From positions 1 through 32,563 of the forward strand of contig PLZD01000038.1 in the NCBI GenBank assembly GCA_003151975.1: DNA of 32,563 nucleotides, given 5' to 3'. The position numbers and the translations under genes are program-made. The notes beneath the pieces are model-generated. The model did no database searches. It worked only from the letters and a program-made list of their open reading frames with translations, and was not told the origin of the DNA. This document shows, one piece after another, positions 8,228-14,562 of the stretch (its first letter is position 1; each line of letters starts with the position of its first letter). This DNA is from Elusimicrobiota bacterium (GTDB lineage: Bacteria; Elusimicrobiota; Elusimicrobia; UBA1565; UBA9628).

Positions 8228-9003
8228 TGTCCGCCAAGAAGGAGATTCTCGTCGAGACCGACGGACCCGTCGGCGTCATCACGCTCAACCGGCCCGAGGC
8301 GCTCAACGCGCTCAATCATGCGTTGATGGAGCAGCTCATCGCCGCCGTAGAAGATTTCGAGGCCGCTCCCCCCATCCGCGCGATCGTCATCGCCGGCTCC
8401 GAGCGGGCTTTCGCCGCCGGCGCCGACATCAAGGAGATGGACCAGGCGACCCCGGCCCAGATGAAGGCCGACCCGCATCTTTCGCGCTGGGACCGCTTGG
8501 GCAAGTGCTCCAAGCCGACGATCGCCGCCGTCTCGGGCTTCGCGCTCGGCGGCGGCTGCGAGCTCGCGATGGCTTGCGACATGATCGTGGCCTCCGAATC
8601 CGCGGTTTTCGGCCAGCCTGAAATTCTCATCGGCGTGATCCCCGGCGCGGGCGGCACGCAGAGGCTCACCCGCGCGATCGGCAAGTCGCGCGCGATGGAG
8701 CTCGTGCTGACCGGCCGCCGCTTCACGGCCCGCGAGGCGCACGCCTGGGGCTTGGTCAATCGCGTGGTGCCCGTCGAGGCGTTCTTGACCGAAGCCAAAA
8801 AGCTCGCGCAAGAGATCGCCGCCAAGCCTCCGATTGCCGTCAGTGCGGCAAAGGACGCGATCAACAAAGCCTTGGACGTCGACCTCGACACGGGACTGTC
8901 GCTCGAACGCCAACTTTTTTATTCGCTCTTCGACACGCAGGACCAGAAGGAAGGCATGAAGGCCTTCATCGAGAAGCGCGAACCGAGGTTCGTGGGAAAA
9001 TGA
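8227..9003 (+). CDS. Enoyl-CoA hydratase, crotonase/PaaF-like
   Basis: A 258-residue crotonase-fold hydratase that adds water across 2-enoyl-CoA. Both catalytic glutamates are present: Glu112 in GGGCELAMACD and Glu132 in GQPEILIGVIPGAGGTQRL; the oxyanion-hole segment AFAAGADIKEM is also intact. I chose ATG 8227, which overlaps the ALDH stop by one base, over an in-frame GTG 18 bases earlier. The following gene starts inside its stop codon (ATGA). In this operon it would supply the beta-oxidation-type hydration step (the PaaF role). Confidence 0.93.
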   Translation: MSAKKEILVETDGPVGVITLNRPEALNALNHALMEQLIAAVEDFEAAPPIRAIVIAGSERAFAAGADIKEMDQATPAQMKADPHLSRWDRLGKCSKPTIAAVSGFALGGGCELAMACDMIVASESAVFGQPEILIGVIPGAGGTQRLTRAIGKSRAMELVLTGRRFTAREAHAWGLVNRVVPVEAFLTEAKKLAQEIAAKPPIAVSAAKDAINKALDVDLDTGLSLERQLFYSLFDTQDQKEGMKAFIEKREPRFVGK

Positions 9004-9800
9004 CGACAGCCACCGCGCCGGAACTGCTCACAGAGACCAAGGACGGAATCCTGACTCTGACGCTCAACCGTCCCGAGGTTCTTAATTCCCTGACGATGGG
9101 AATGATGTCCGGCCTCTCGAAGGCTCTGCGTGCCGCTGAGAAGGACAAAGCCGTGCGCGTGGTTGTCCTGACCGCCGCAGGGCGCGCCTTTTGCGCGGGA
9201 GCCGATCTCGGCGATTTGCAAAAACGGCAAGCCGCCAAGGCCTTCTCTCTCGGCGACGAACTCCGGAACCATTTCAACCCCCTTATCCTGCAGATCCGGA
9301 GGATGGAAAAGCCCGTCGTCGGCGCGATCAACGGTCTGGCCGCCGGCGCCGGAGCCTCGCTGATTCTTTCTTGCGACGTGAAGGTCTGCTCGGAGTCGGC
9401 CAAGTTCATTAACGCGTTCTCGAAAGTCGGCCTCGTTCCGGATTCCGGAATGACTTACTTCATGCCGCGCACGATCGGGATCTCGTTGGCGCTCGAGCAC
9501 GCGTGGACCGCCAAGCCGATCACGCCGGTGCAGGCCCTGCAGTTCGGCTGGGTCAATTACGTGGTTGCGCCAGACCAGCTCGCCGCCAAGACTGCCGAGG
9601 TCGCGGGAGACATCGCTAAGGCGCCGCCTCTGGCGGTCGCCTTGACCAAGCGCGCCATGAATCGCGCGTTCGAGAACACTTTCGAAGGCCAGATGGAATA
9701 CGAGGCGCAATTGCAGGAGATCCTGGGCAAGACCAAGGACCACGCCGAGGGCGTCCAAGCGTTCCTCGAGAAGCGTCCGCCGCAGTTCAAGGGAGAGTGA
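9000..9800 (+). CDS. Enoyl-CoA hydratase/isomerase, PaaG-like
   Basis: A 266-residue crotonase-family protein that lacks the two hydratase glutamates (AGAGASLILSCD replaces the GGCELAMACD type). Instead it has NAFSKVGLVPDSGMT, matching the AFSKLGLIPDCGGT segment of E. coli PaaG; Asp148 aligns with the catalytic Asp of PaaG. PaaG isomerises ring-1,2-epoxyphenylacetyl-CoA to the oxepin and also shifts double bonds in the later dehydroadipyl-CoA steps. Its neighbour is a PaaA-like oxygenase, which would make the epoxide. The terminal FLEKRPPQFKGE also fits the family. The start overlaps the previous stop by 4 nt. Confidence 0.86.
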   Translation: MTTATAPELLTETKDGILTLTLNRPEVLNSLTMGMMSGLSKALRAAEKDKAVRVVVLTAAGRAFCAGADLGDLQKRQAAKAFSLGDELRNHFNPLILQIRRMEKPVVGAINGLAAGAGASLILSCDVKVCSESAKFINAFSKVGLVPDSGMTYFMPRTIGISLALEHAWTAKPITPVQALQFGWVNYVVAPDQLAAKTAEVAGDIAKAPPLAVALTKRAMNRAFENTFEGQMEYEAQLQEILGKTKDHAEGVQAFLEKRPPQFKGE

Positions 9801-9805
9801 TTTTC

Positions 9806-10633
9806 ATGTCCAAAGAGCCCGAGCGCGTCAAGGAAGAGAAGCTGCAGGAGAAGCTGGCCCACGGCCGGAAAGTCGAGACGCTCGACGAGATGACCGACGA
9901 GTACCGCGGCCATCTCACGAACCTCATGATGATGCAGGCCGACTCGGAGCTCGCCGGCGCTTTCGGCTACGTGCCGTGGATCACGAAGTCGCCCGACATC
10001 AAGGAAACGCTCCAGGTCGCGCAGATCGTCAAGGACGAGGTCCGCCACGCGCGCGTCATGTACCGCCTTCTCGAGGGCGTCGGCGTCGACGTCGATCAGT
10101 ACTACAAGAGCCACAACTTCAACCTGCGTGTCGAGAAGGACGACATCGGCACGCTGCGCGCCGCCGACGACAAGCGCGTCAACATTTTCTACTACCCGAT
10201 CGACACCTGGTTCGACTTCATCATGTTCAACTTCTGCATGGACCGCGGCGCTGGCCACCAACTCGAGGATTCCTTGGACTGCTCTTACAAGCCTTGGTGC
10301 GACGGCATGGAAGGCATTTTCAAGGAAGAGGCCATGCACATGGCCCACGGCGACCAATGGACCGAGCAGTTGTCGAAGAACGACAAGACCCACGACGACC
10401 TCCAATCCGCGCTCGACCGCTGGTACCCGCGCACGATGAACATCTTTGGCCGCGCGAATTCTCCCAAAAACGCGATCTACCGGAAGCTGGGCCTTAAGAA
10501 GCGCGACAACGACGAGGTCCGCCAGGCCTTCGCCAAAGACGTCGAGAACCTCTGCGGCAAGTTCGGGCTCCTGCGGCCCGCGTGGACGCCCGAGGCCTCC
10601 AAGATGTCCGAAGAGCCTTTTATTCCCGGCTGA
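9806..10633 (+). CDS. PaaA-like di-iron oxygenase (phenylacetyl-CoA epoxidase catalytic subunit family)
   Basis: A 275-residue ferritin-like protein of the PaaA/PaaC family (PF05138 type). Likely iron ligands follow the pattern E-ExxH-D/E-ExxH: Glu48 in ADSELAGAFGYVPW, Glu78/His81 in KDEVRHARVMY, an acidic residue near 133-154, and Glu175/His178 in KEEAMHMAHG. PaaA uses this di-iron centre to epoxidise the CoA-activated aromatic ring, normally within a PaaABCE complex fed by the PaaE reductase. None of paaB, paaC, paaD or paaE is in this window. GGGAGAG (9791-9797) favours ATG 9806 over an in-frame GTG at 9797. The substrate is unproven. Confidence 0.85.
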   Translation: MSKEPERVKEEKLQEKLAHGRKVETLDEMTDEYRGHLTNLMMMQADSELAGAFGYVPWITKSPDIKETLQVAQIVKDEVRHARVMYRLLEGVGVDVDQYYKSHNFNLRVEKDDIGTLRAADDKRVNIFYYPIDTWFDFIMFNFCMDRGAGHQLEDSLDCSYKPWCDGMEGIFKEEAMHMAHGDQWTEQLSKNDKTHDDLQSALDRWYPRTMNIFGRANSPKNAIYRKLGLKKRDNDEVRQAFAKDVENLCGKFGLLRPAWTPEASKMSEEPFIPG

Positions 10634-10635
10634 GC

Positions 10636-10986
10636 ATGGCCGTCAAGCACATCGCCTTCACGGTCTACCCGGTCAAGGACATGGCGCGCGCGCGCAAATT
10701 CTATGAGGAGGCTCTTGGTTTGGAACTCGGAGGCGAGTACGCCGAGGGCAAGTGGATCGAATACTATCTCGACAACGGCTGCTTCGCCCTGACGAATATG
10801 TATGAGGGGACAGGTTGCGGCATCACGTTCGAAGTCGACGACGTCGATAAGACCGTCGCCCAGCTCAAAGCCGCCGGCGCCGGCGTCAAGATGGAGCCCT
10901 TCGCGACGCCCGTCTGCCGCAACGCGGTCTTGATTGATCCCGAAGGCAACCTCGTCTCGCTGCATACCAAGAACGCCGGCCGATGA
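10636..10986 (+). CDS. VOC-superfamily (glyoxalase/bleomycin resistance-like) protein
   Basis: A 116-residue protein of one glyoxalase/VOC unit: opens MAVKHIAFTVYPVKDMARA, then FYEEALGL, a mid-protein GITFEVDDVDKTVAQLKAAG and a final LIDPEGNLVSLH. Candidate metal ligands are His5, Glu in the central strands and the His of SLH. Such proteins include glyoxalase I, methylmalonyl-CoA epimerase and ring-cleaving dioxygenases; this short single-unit form cannot be assigned a reaction. Start ATG 10636 follows the oxygenase stop by 2 bases, and its own stop overlaps the next gene (ATGA), so it belongs to the CoA-ester operon and may act on one of its intermediates. Confidence 0.85.
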   Translation: MAVKHIAFTVYPVKDMARARKFYEEALGLELGGEYAEGKWIEYYLDNGCFALTNMYEGTGCGITFEVDDVDKTVAQLKAAGAGVKMEPFATPVCRNAVLIDPEGNLVSLHTKNAGR

Positions 10987-12074
10987 TCCAGCGCGTCGCC
11001 GTCGTCGGCGCGGGCACGATGGGCGCGGGCATCGCCCAGTTATGCGCCCAAGCCGGCTTCTCGGTGAAGGTCTTCGATTCGTTTCCCCAGACGCTGGCCG
11101 ATCTGCCGGCGCGGCTCAAATCGAGCCTCGACTCGGCGGTGCTGCGCAGCAAGCTCACGACCTCCCAAGCCGAACGCGCCTTCCAATCGGTCAGCCCCGT
11201 CCAGGCGCTGGCCGACCTTGCCGGCGCCGACCTCGTCATCGAGGCGGCCAGCGAGGACCTCGAGCTCAAGCGCGCGATTTTTTCCGAGCTTGACGAGGTT
11301 TGTCCCGACGCGATCCTCGCGACCAACACCTCCTCGCTCTCGGTCTCGGCCATCGCGGAGGCGGTCAAGACGCCGGAGCGCCTGCTCGGCATTCATTTCT
11401 TCAATCCCCCCGTCGTCATGAAGCTCGTCGAGATGGTGCGCGGCGCAAAGACGAGCCCGGAGGTCTTCCAGGGCGCCTGGGATTTCGTGCTCATGGGCTT
11501 GCGCAAGACTCCGGTCGACGTCAAGGACACCCCCGGCTTCATCGTCAACCGCGTGATGCGCCCGTATTATCTCGAGGGCCAGCGGCTCGGCCTCGCGGGT
11601 GCTGCGATCTCCTCGGTCGATGACGCCTGCCGCGCCGAGGGCTTTGTCCCGATGGGCCCTTTCGAGCTGATGGACCTGATCGGCCTGGACGTCAACCTCT
11701 CGATCACCAAGACGATCTATGAAGCCTTGGGCCGCCCCGAGCGCTTCAAGCCCCAGTTCCCCCAAGAGCGTCTCGTTGCGGCCGGCGTCGTCGGCAAGAA
11801 GGCGGGCCGCGGCTGGTATCTCTACGAGGCGGGCAAGAAATCCGGAGAAAACCCGGAGGCGGCCGCTCTCTTTCCTCGGGAAGGCGTCCTCACGCCTCGG
11901 GAAATATGGGTTCGTCTTTCCGGGGCGCTGGCCGCCGAGGCCGAACTGGCTCGCTCCGAGGGCGTGGCCGGCAAGTCCGACATCGACACCGCGATCAAGC
12001 TCGCGATGAACTTTCCCAAAGGACCCTTCGAATGGCAAAACCCATCCGCAAGCACGGCAAAGCCGGCAAGATAA
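10983..12074 (+). CDS. 3-hydroxyacyl-CoA dehydrogenase, PaaH/Hbd-like
   Basis: A 363-residue NAD-dependent dehydrogenase that oxidises 3-hydroxyacyl-CoA to 3-oxoacyl-CoA. The N-terminus has the nucleotide-binding loop VVGAGTMGAGIAQ; ATNTSSLSVSAIA and GIHFFNPPVVMKLVE (catalytic His138) follow, then the C-terminal helical domain (PGFIVNRVMRPYYLEGQRL). It is longer than single-unit Hbd enzymes (about 280) and shorter than PaaH (about 475): a partial second C-terminal domain is present after residue 290. It supplies the PaaH role in the operon. Its last 43 bases also encode the start of the next small protein. Confidence 0.92.
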   Translation: MIQRVAVVGAGTMGAGIAQLCAQAGFSVKVFDSFPQTLADLPARLKSSLDSAVLRSKLTTSQAERAFQSVSPVQALADLAGADLVIEAASEDLELKRAIFSELDEVCPDAILATNTSSLSVSAIAEAVKTPERLLGIHFFNPPVVMKLVEMVRGAKTSPEVFQGAWDFVLMGLRKTPVDVKDTPGFIVNRVMRPYYLEGQRLGLAGAAISSVDDACRAEGFVPMGPFELMDLIGLDVNLSITKTIYEALGRPERFKPQFPQERLVAAGVVGKKAGRGWYLYEAGKKSGENPEAAALFPREGVLTPREIWVRLSGALAAEAELARSEGVAGKSDIDTAIKLAMNFPKGPFEWQNPSASTAKPAR

Positions 12075-12265
12075 AGCAAAAGACGCTCGGCGAGCTCATC
12101 GGGGCCGACCGCCGCGTGCTCAAGGTGCTCGACAAGCACGGCGTCACATTTTGCGCGGGCTGCTACCTGACCTTGTTCGCCTCGCCGGAGAAAGCTGCGG
12201 TCTATCACGCCGTTCCCGACGTGCCGAAGTTCCTCGCTGACTTGCGCCGGGCGCTGGGGAAATAA
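12032..12265 (+). CDS. Small CxxC protein resembling the DUF1858/hybrid-cluster-associated redox disulfide domain
   Basis: A 77-residue basic protein whose core, TLGELIGADRRVLKVLDKHG followed by VTFCAGCYLT and an ASPEKAA helix, follows the DUF1858-type pattern (short helix, xxHG, CxxC, ExAA). Cys41 and Cys44 form the putative redox disulfide or metal pair. The usual signature is C-x-G-C with a downstream xxETLEEAA, so the match is good but not perfect. AAGGA lies 8 bases before ATG 12032. The gene starts inside the dehydrogenase gene and its stop directly abuts the stop of the convergent secreted-protein gene. Role in the operon unknown; redox control or metal delivery are possible. Confidence 0.68.
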   Translation: MAKPIRKHGKAGKIKQKTLGELIGADRRVLKVLDKHGVTFCAGCYLTLFASPEKAAVYHAVPDVPKFLADLRRALGK

Positions 12266-13084
12266 CTAGTAGCGCAGGCGATAGACCAGGCCGTAACGCT
12301 CGCCGCGGGCCTTGCCGTTGGACGAGCCCCACTCGGTCGTCACGGACACGGGGAGCTTCTTGTAGCCGAGCTCGAGGGAGGCCAGACGGTTGAATTCCCC
12401 CTGGGAATGCATGGCTTGGCGCAGGCGCAGACCTGGGGCCACGTCGACGCCAAGCTTGAAGCCGGCCACATTCATCGTGGCGTGGACTCCGTTAAGATAA
12501 AGAAAGGTACCGCCTAGAACGCCCGCCATGGTCAGGAAGCCCGGATCCCAGTTGCGTCGGTCGAGGGCGTATGAGCCAGAGGCACCGCCGAACAGCTCGA
12601 GCTTATAACGCTCGATCAAGGTGTCTCCCAAGGCGCCGACTCCCACGGACATCTGCTCCGCGGTCGCCCAAGACCTCCAAGCCTGGATCTGCGCGTCCGT
12701 CGGCGGCTTATCCGCGGAATATATCGGATAGGCGGCCCGGGCCCGCGCGAGGTAGCGGGATTCAGCCTCCCGCAGATTGCGGTCGAACAATGGAGCCGAA
12801 TCTTGATCGGGAGCGGCTTTGAGGCTGCGGGTGAGCCTCTCCGGCAGGATGTTGCCGAGTATGTGGATGCGCATGAAATCGTAGACCCCGTCGGAAACTC
12901 CCTCGACCATGCGGTAGGCCGGGTCCGCCGCGCCCGCGGCGCGAGGAGTTTCGGGAGCTTCCGTCGGCATCAGATAGCTCTGGGCCCTCGCGCTCGAGCA
13001 GGCGATCAAGGTCGCCAAACAGGCGGCCGGTATTCTCTTCATGTCTTGAGTGTAGCCGGCCCTCGTCGTGGGCGCAGGGGCCAT
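12266..13084 (-). CDS. Secreted protein of unrecognised family, paralog 1
   Basis: A 272-residue protein with a signal peptide (ACLATLIACSSARAQ) and a C-terminal YRLRY, as in outer-membrane beta-barrels. I do not recognise the family. Recognisable blocks shared with the next gene are LFDRNLRE-type, QAWRSWAT, DRRNWDPGFLTMAG, VAGFKLG and LELGYKK. I chose ATG 13084 over ATG 13042 because GGAGGAAAGG precedes it at good spacing and because its leader aligns without gaps to the leader of paralog 2 at that gene's start; 13042 has no ribosome-binding site. The N-terminal half is helical, the C-terminal half alternates hydrophobic residues. It lies downstream of paralog 2 and may also be reached by transcripts from the riboswitch-controlled promoter. 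Confidence 0.8.
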   Translation of the reverse strand: MAPAPTTRAGYTQDMKRIPAACLATLIACSSARAQSYLMPTEAPETPRAAGAADPAYRMVEGVSDGVYDFMRIHILGNILPERLTRSLKAAPDQDSAPLFDRNLREAESRYLARARAAYPIYSADKPPTDAQIQAWRSWATAEQMSVGVGALGDTLIERYKLELFGGASGSYALDRRNWDPGFLTMAGVLGGTFLYLNGVHATMNVAGFKLGVDVAPGLRLRQAMHSQGEFNRLASLELGYKKLPVSVTTEWGSSNGKARGERYGLVYRLRY

Positions 13085-13106
13085 AGTGCCTTTCCTCCGT
13101 CGGGAA

Positions 13107-13130
13107 AGGGCCCAAGAGTTCTTGGGCCCT
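13107..13130 (-). promoter_or_regulatory. Perfect 10-bp hairpin in the leader of paralog 1
   Basis: AGGGCCCAAG and CTTGGGCCCT form a perfect 10-bp stem with a 4-nt loop, 8-9 nt upstream of the ribosome-binding site at 13089-13098. It is placed where it could influence ribosome access or mRNA stability. On the transcribed strand it is followed by only TTT, so it is not a convincing terminator. The segment CCAAGAACTC, which covers the loop, is conserved in the leader of paralog 2, although the second arm is not. Confidence 0.6.
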
Positions 13131-13204
13131 AAGGCCTCCCGTCGGCGTAAGGGGCTTGGGATAGGCATGAACAACATTCCTGCCATGCTTGGAGTTTACA
13201 ACGC

Positions 13205-13233
13205 GAGCCTCAAGGAAGTGGCAACGGAGGCTC
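13205..13233 (-). repeat. Inverted repeat between the two paralogs
   Basis: GAGCCTC (13205-13211) and GAGGCTC (13227-13233) form a perfect 7-bp inverted repeat with a 15-nt loop, 40-70 bp beyond the stop of paralog 2. It lacks a T-run, so it may be an mRNA 3'-end stabiliser or processing site rather than an intrinsic terminator. The remainder of the 190-bp gap (13085-13274) shows only a weak promoter candidate for paralog 1 (TTGCCA, 18 bp, TGTAAA on the minus strand). Confidence 0.4.
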
Positions 13234-13274
13234 AATGATGGCTCAAACCAACGACCCGCAAGACGACGTAGTGA

Positions 13275-14102
13275 TTAATACCGCAGGGTGTAGTTGACGC
13301 CGACGCGCTCGTTCTTAAAGCGGCCGCCGTCGCGGCCCCACTCGGTCGCCACGGTCAGCGGGGAGTTCTTGTAGCCGAGTTCGACGCCGGCCAGCTTGTT
13401 GGTGTCGCTCTTGTTCTCGAGCGCCTGGCGCAGCTTCATGCCGGAGGGCAGGTCGAGGCCGAGCTTGAAGCCCGCCACCTTCGTGCTGGCGTGCATGCCG
13501 TTGACGTACATGAAGGTGCTGCCGAGGATGCCCGCCATGGTCAGGAAGCCGGGGTCCCAGTTGCGGCGGTCGTTGGCGTACGCGCCGGCCTTCGCGCCGA
13601 AGAGCTCCAGCTGGTAGCGGGAGATCATCGTATCCTTGAAAGAGTCGATGGCCACGCTGACCTGCTCGCCGGTGGCCCAAGAGCGCCAAGCCTGCAGTTG
13701 AGCAGCGTTGGCCGGGCGCACGCCGTCGCCGGTCACGGGATAAGCGGCGCTGGCGCGGGCGAGGAAGCGGGTCTCGTTCTCGTGCAGAGTGCGGTCGAAG
13801 AGCGGCGCCGAATCCTGCTGGGGCGCGGCCTTCAAGTTGCGCGTCAGGCGGTCGGGCAGGATCGAGCCGAGGACGTGCTGGCGCATGAAGTTGAAGACGC
13901 CGTCGGAGATCCCCTGGACGACGTGGTACGCGGGATAAGCGGCGTCCGAGTTGGACGGAGCCGCGCCGGGCTCGTCCATCACGGGCGAGGGCAGCACGGA
14001 CATTTCGGCGCGGGCGGCGGTCTGAAGTAAGGTTGCGGCGATCAGGGCGATAACTACTTTGAGGGTACGAGCGGCGGTGGTCCCGGTGTTAGTTGTCAGC
14101 AT
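13275..14102 (-). CDS. Secreted protein of unrecognised family, paralog 2, under a c-di-GMP riboswitch
   Basis: A 275-residue protein with a signal peptide (LKVVIALIAATLLQTAARA, cleavage probably after ARA) and C-terminus VNYTLRY. More than half of the aligned positions are identical to paralog 1, including ILPDRLTRNLKAAP, DSAPLFDR, QAWRSWATGEQ, DRRNWDPGFLTMAG, VAGFKLGLD and GVELGYKNSP. Start ATG 14102 has AGGAGAGGAGG just before it and begins the signal peptide; an upstream in-frame start would read through the riboswitch. The leader of about 395 nt holds a GEMM-I aptamer and terminator-like stem, so expression should answer to cyclic-di-GMP. That suggests a surface or biofilm/motility-linked role; no enzymatic motif is visible. 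Confidence 0.85.
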   Translation of the reverse strand: MLTTNTGTTAARTLKVVIALIAATLLQTAARAEMSVLPSPVMDEPGAAPSNSDAAYPAYHVVQGISDGVFNFMRQHVLGSILPDRLTRNLKAAPQQDSAPLFDRTLHENETRFLARASAAYPVTGDGVRPANAAQLQAWRSWATGEQVSVAIDSFKDTMISRYQLELFGAKAGAYANDRRNWDPGFLTMAGILGSTFMYVNGMHASTKVAGFKLGLDLPSGMKLRQALENKSDTNKLAGVELGYKNSPLTVATEWGRDGGRFKNERVGVNYTLRY

Positions 14103-14249
14103 AAGCCTCCTCTCCTGCCGGGAAAAGGTCTTCGAGTTCTTGGTCTCGGTGACCTTCTCGGTGTCGACAAGAGTATTGACAAAATCTGTTTCGGAATTAT
14201 TGCAGGGCTTGACAACGCAAGGGGTGGGGCTTGACAGGCTGGAGGGATT

Positions 14250-14301
14250 AAAAAAACCCGCCGCCAGGGAGGACGAATTTGCGGTGGGTCGGGTGCGGCG
14301 G
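14250..14301 (-). terminator. Intrinsic-terminator-like element in the riboswitch leader
   Basis: Read on the minus strand, CCGCCGC (14301-14295) can pair with GCGGCGG (14264-14258), followed by one G and then a run of seven T (14256-14250). The all-GC 7-bp stem and U-tract are terminator-like, but the loop is long (30 nt). It lies between the aptamer and the gene, where a transcriptional riboswitch places its expression platform. A second perfect hairpin, TGGGGGC/GCCCCCA with a 3-nt loop (14319-14303), sits immediately upstream. Confidence 0.55.
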
Positions 14302-14325
14302 CTGGGGGCTATGCCCCCAACGATA

Positions 14326-14431
14326 TGTTGGGCCATGGTCTATTCGGTAGCCTGACGCTCCCCGAGAACGAGGGAGTCATGGCTTTGCGCCCCCGACTTG
14401 CGCCGGGTTTGCCGTTATCGCCCATCCCAAG
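14326..14431 (-). promoter_or_regulatory. Cyclic-di-GMP-I (GEMM-I) riboswitch aptamer
   Basis: On the minus strand this has the GEMM-I core: CGGCAAACC, a 6-bp stem (CCCGGC/GTCGGG) closed by a GCAA GNRA tetraloop, GGCGCAAAGCC, a second stem (TGAC...GTCA with TCCC/GGGA inside) and GGCTACCG. Aligned by eye to the V. cholerae Vc2 aptamer, the ligand-contacting positions G20, A47 and C92 correspond to 14413, 14386 and 14347, all kept. G at position 20 predicts c-di-GMP rather than 3',3'-cGAMP, whose riboswitches carry A there. P1 can form between TTGGG-ATGG (14430-14422) and CCAT-CCCAA (14338-14328). It lies in the leader of paralog 2, about 70 nt after the predicted transcription start. Confidence 0.9.
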
Positions 14432-14503
14432 AAGCCCGCCCTCCGCGAAAACGTCCAACCACGATCACCGCGGACGACACTTGGGATGGGATGCTACATG
14501 AGG

Positions 14504-14531
14504 AGTATAGCCGGATTCCTCGGTTTGTCAA
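14504..14531 (-). promoter_or_regulatory. Promoter of the riboswitch leader
   Basis: Minus-strand TTGACA (14531-14526), a 16-bp spacer and TATACT (14509-14504) give a near-consensus sigma-70 promoter; transcription should begin near 14499-14497. Two more CTTGACA copies lie upstream on the same strand (around 14554-14548 and 14567-14561) without good -10 partners. Together with the riboswitch and terminator this accounts for the 460-bp gene-free stretch 14103-14562. Confidence 0.7.
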
Positions 14532-14562
14532 GACCCAGAATCGAGTTTGTCAAGGGGTGCTG

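Noticed and set aside
8227-12074. Calling the operon a complete phenylacetate degradation pathway
   Set aside because: The CoA ligase, oxygenase partners, reductase and thiolase are missing, and the ALDH lacks the PaaZ hydratase domain.
13107-13130. The 10-bp hairpin as an intrinsic terminator
   Set aside because: Only three T follow the stem on the transcribed strand and it lies just upstream of a strong ribosome-binding site, so a leader role is more likely.
14176-14236. Three plus-strand TTGACA hexamers considered as promoters
   Set aside because: None has an acceptable -10 box 16-18 bp downstream, and there is no plus-strand gene to serve.
14326-14431. A cGAMP-sensing (GEMM-Ib) version of the riboswitch
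   Set aside because: The position equivalent to residue 20 is G, whereas cGAMP-selective members have A there; c-di-GMP is the better prediction.
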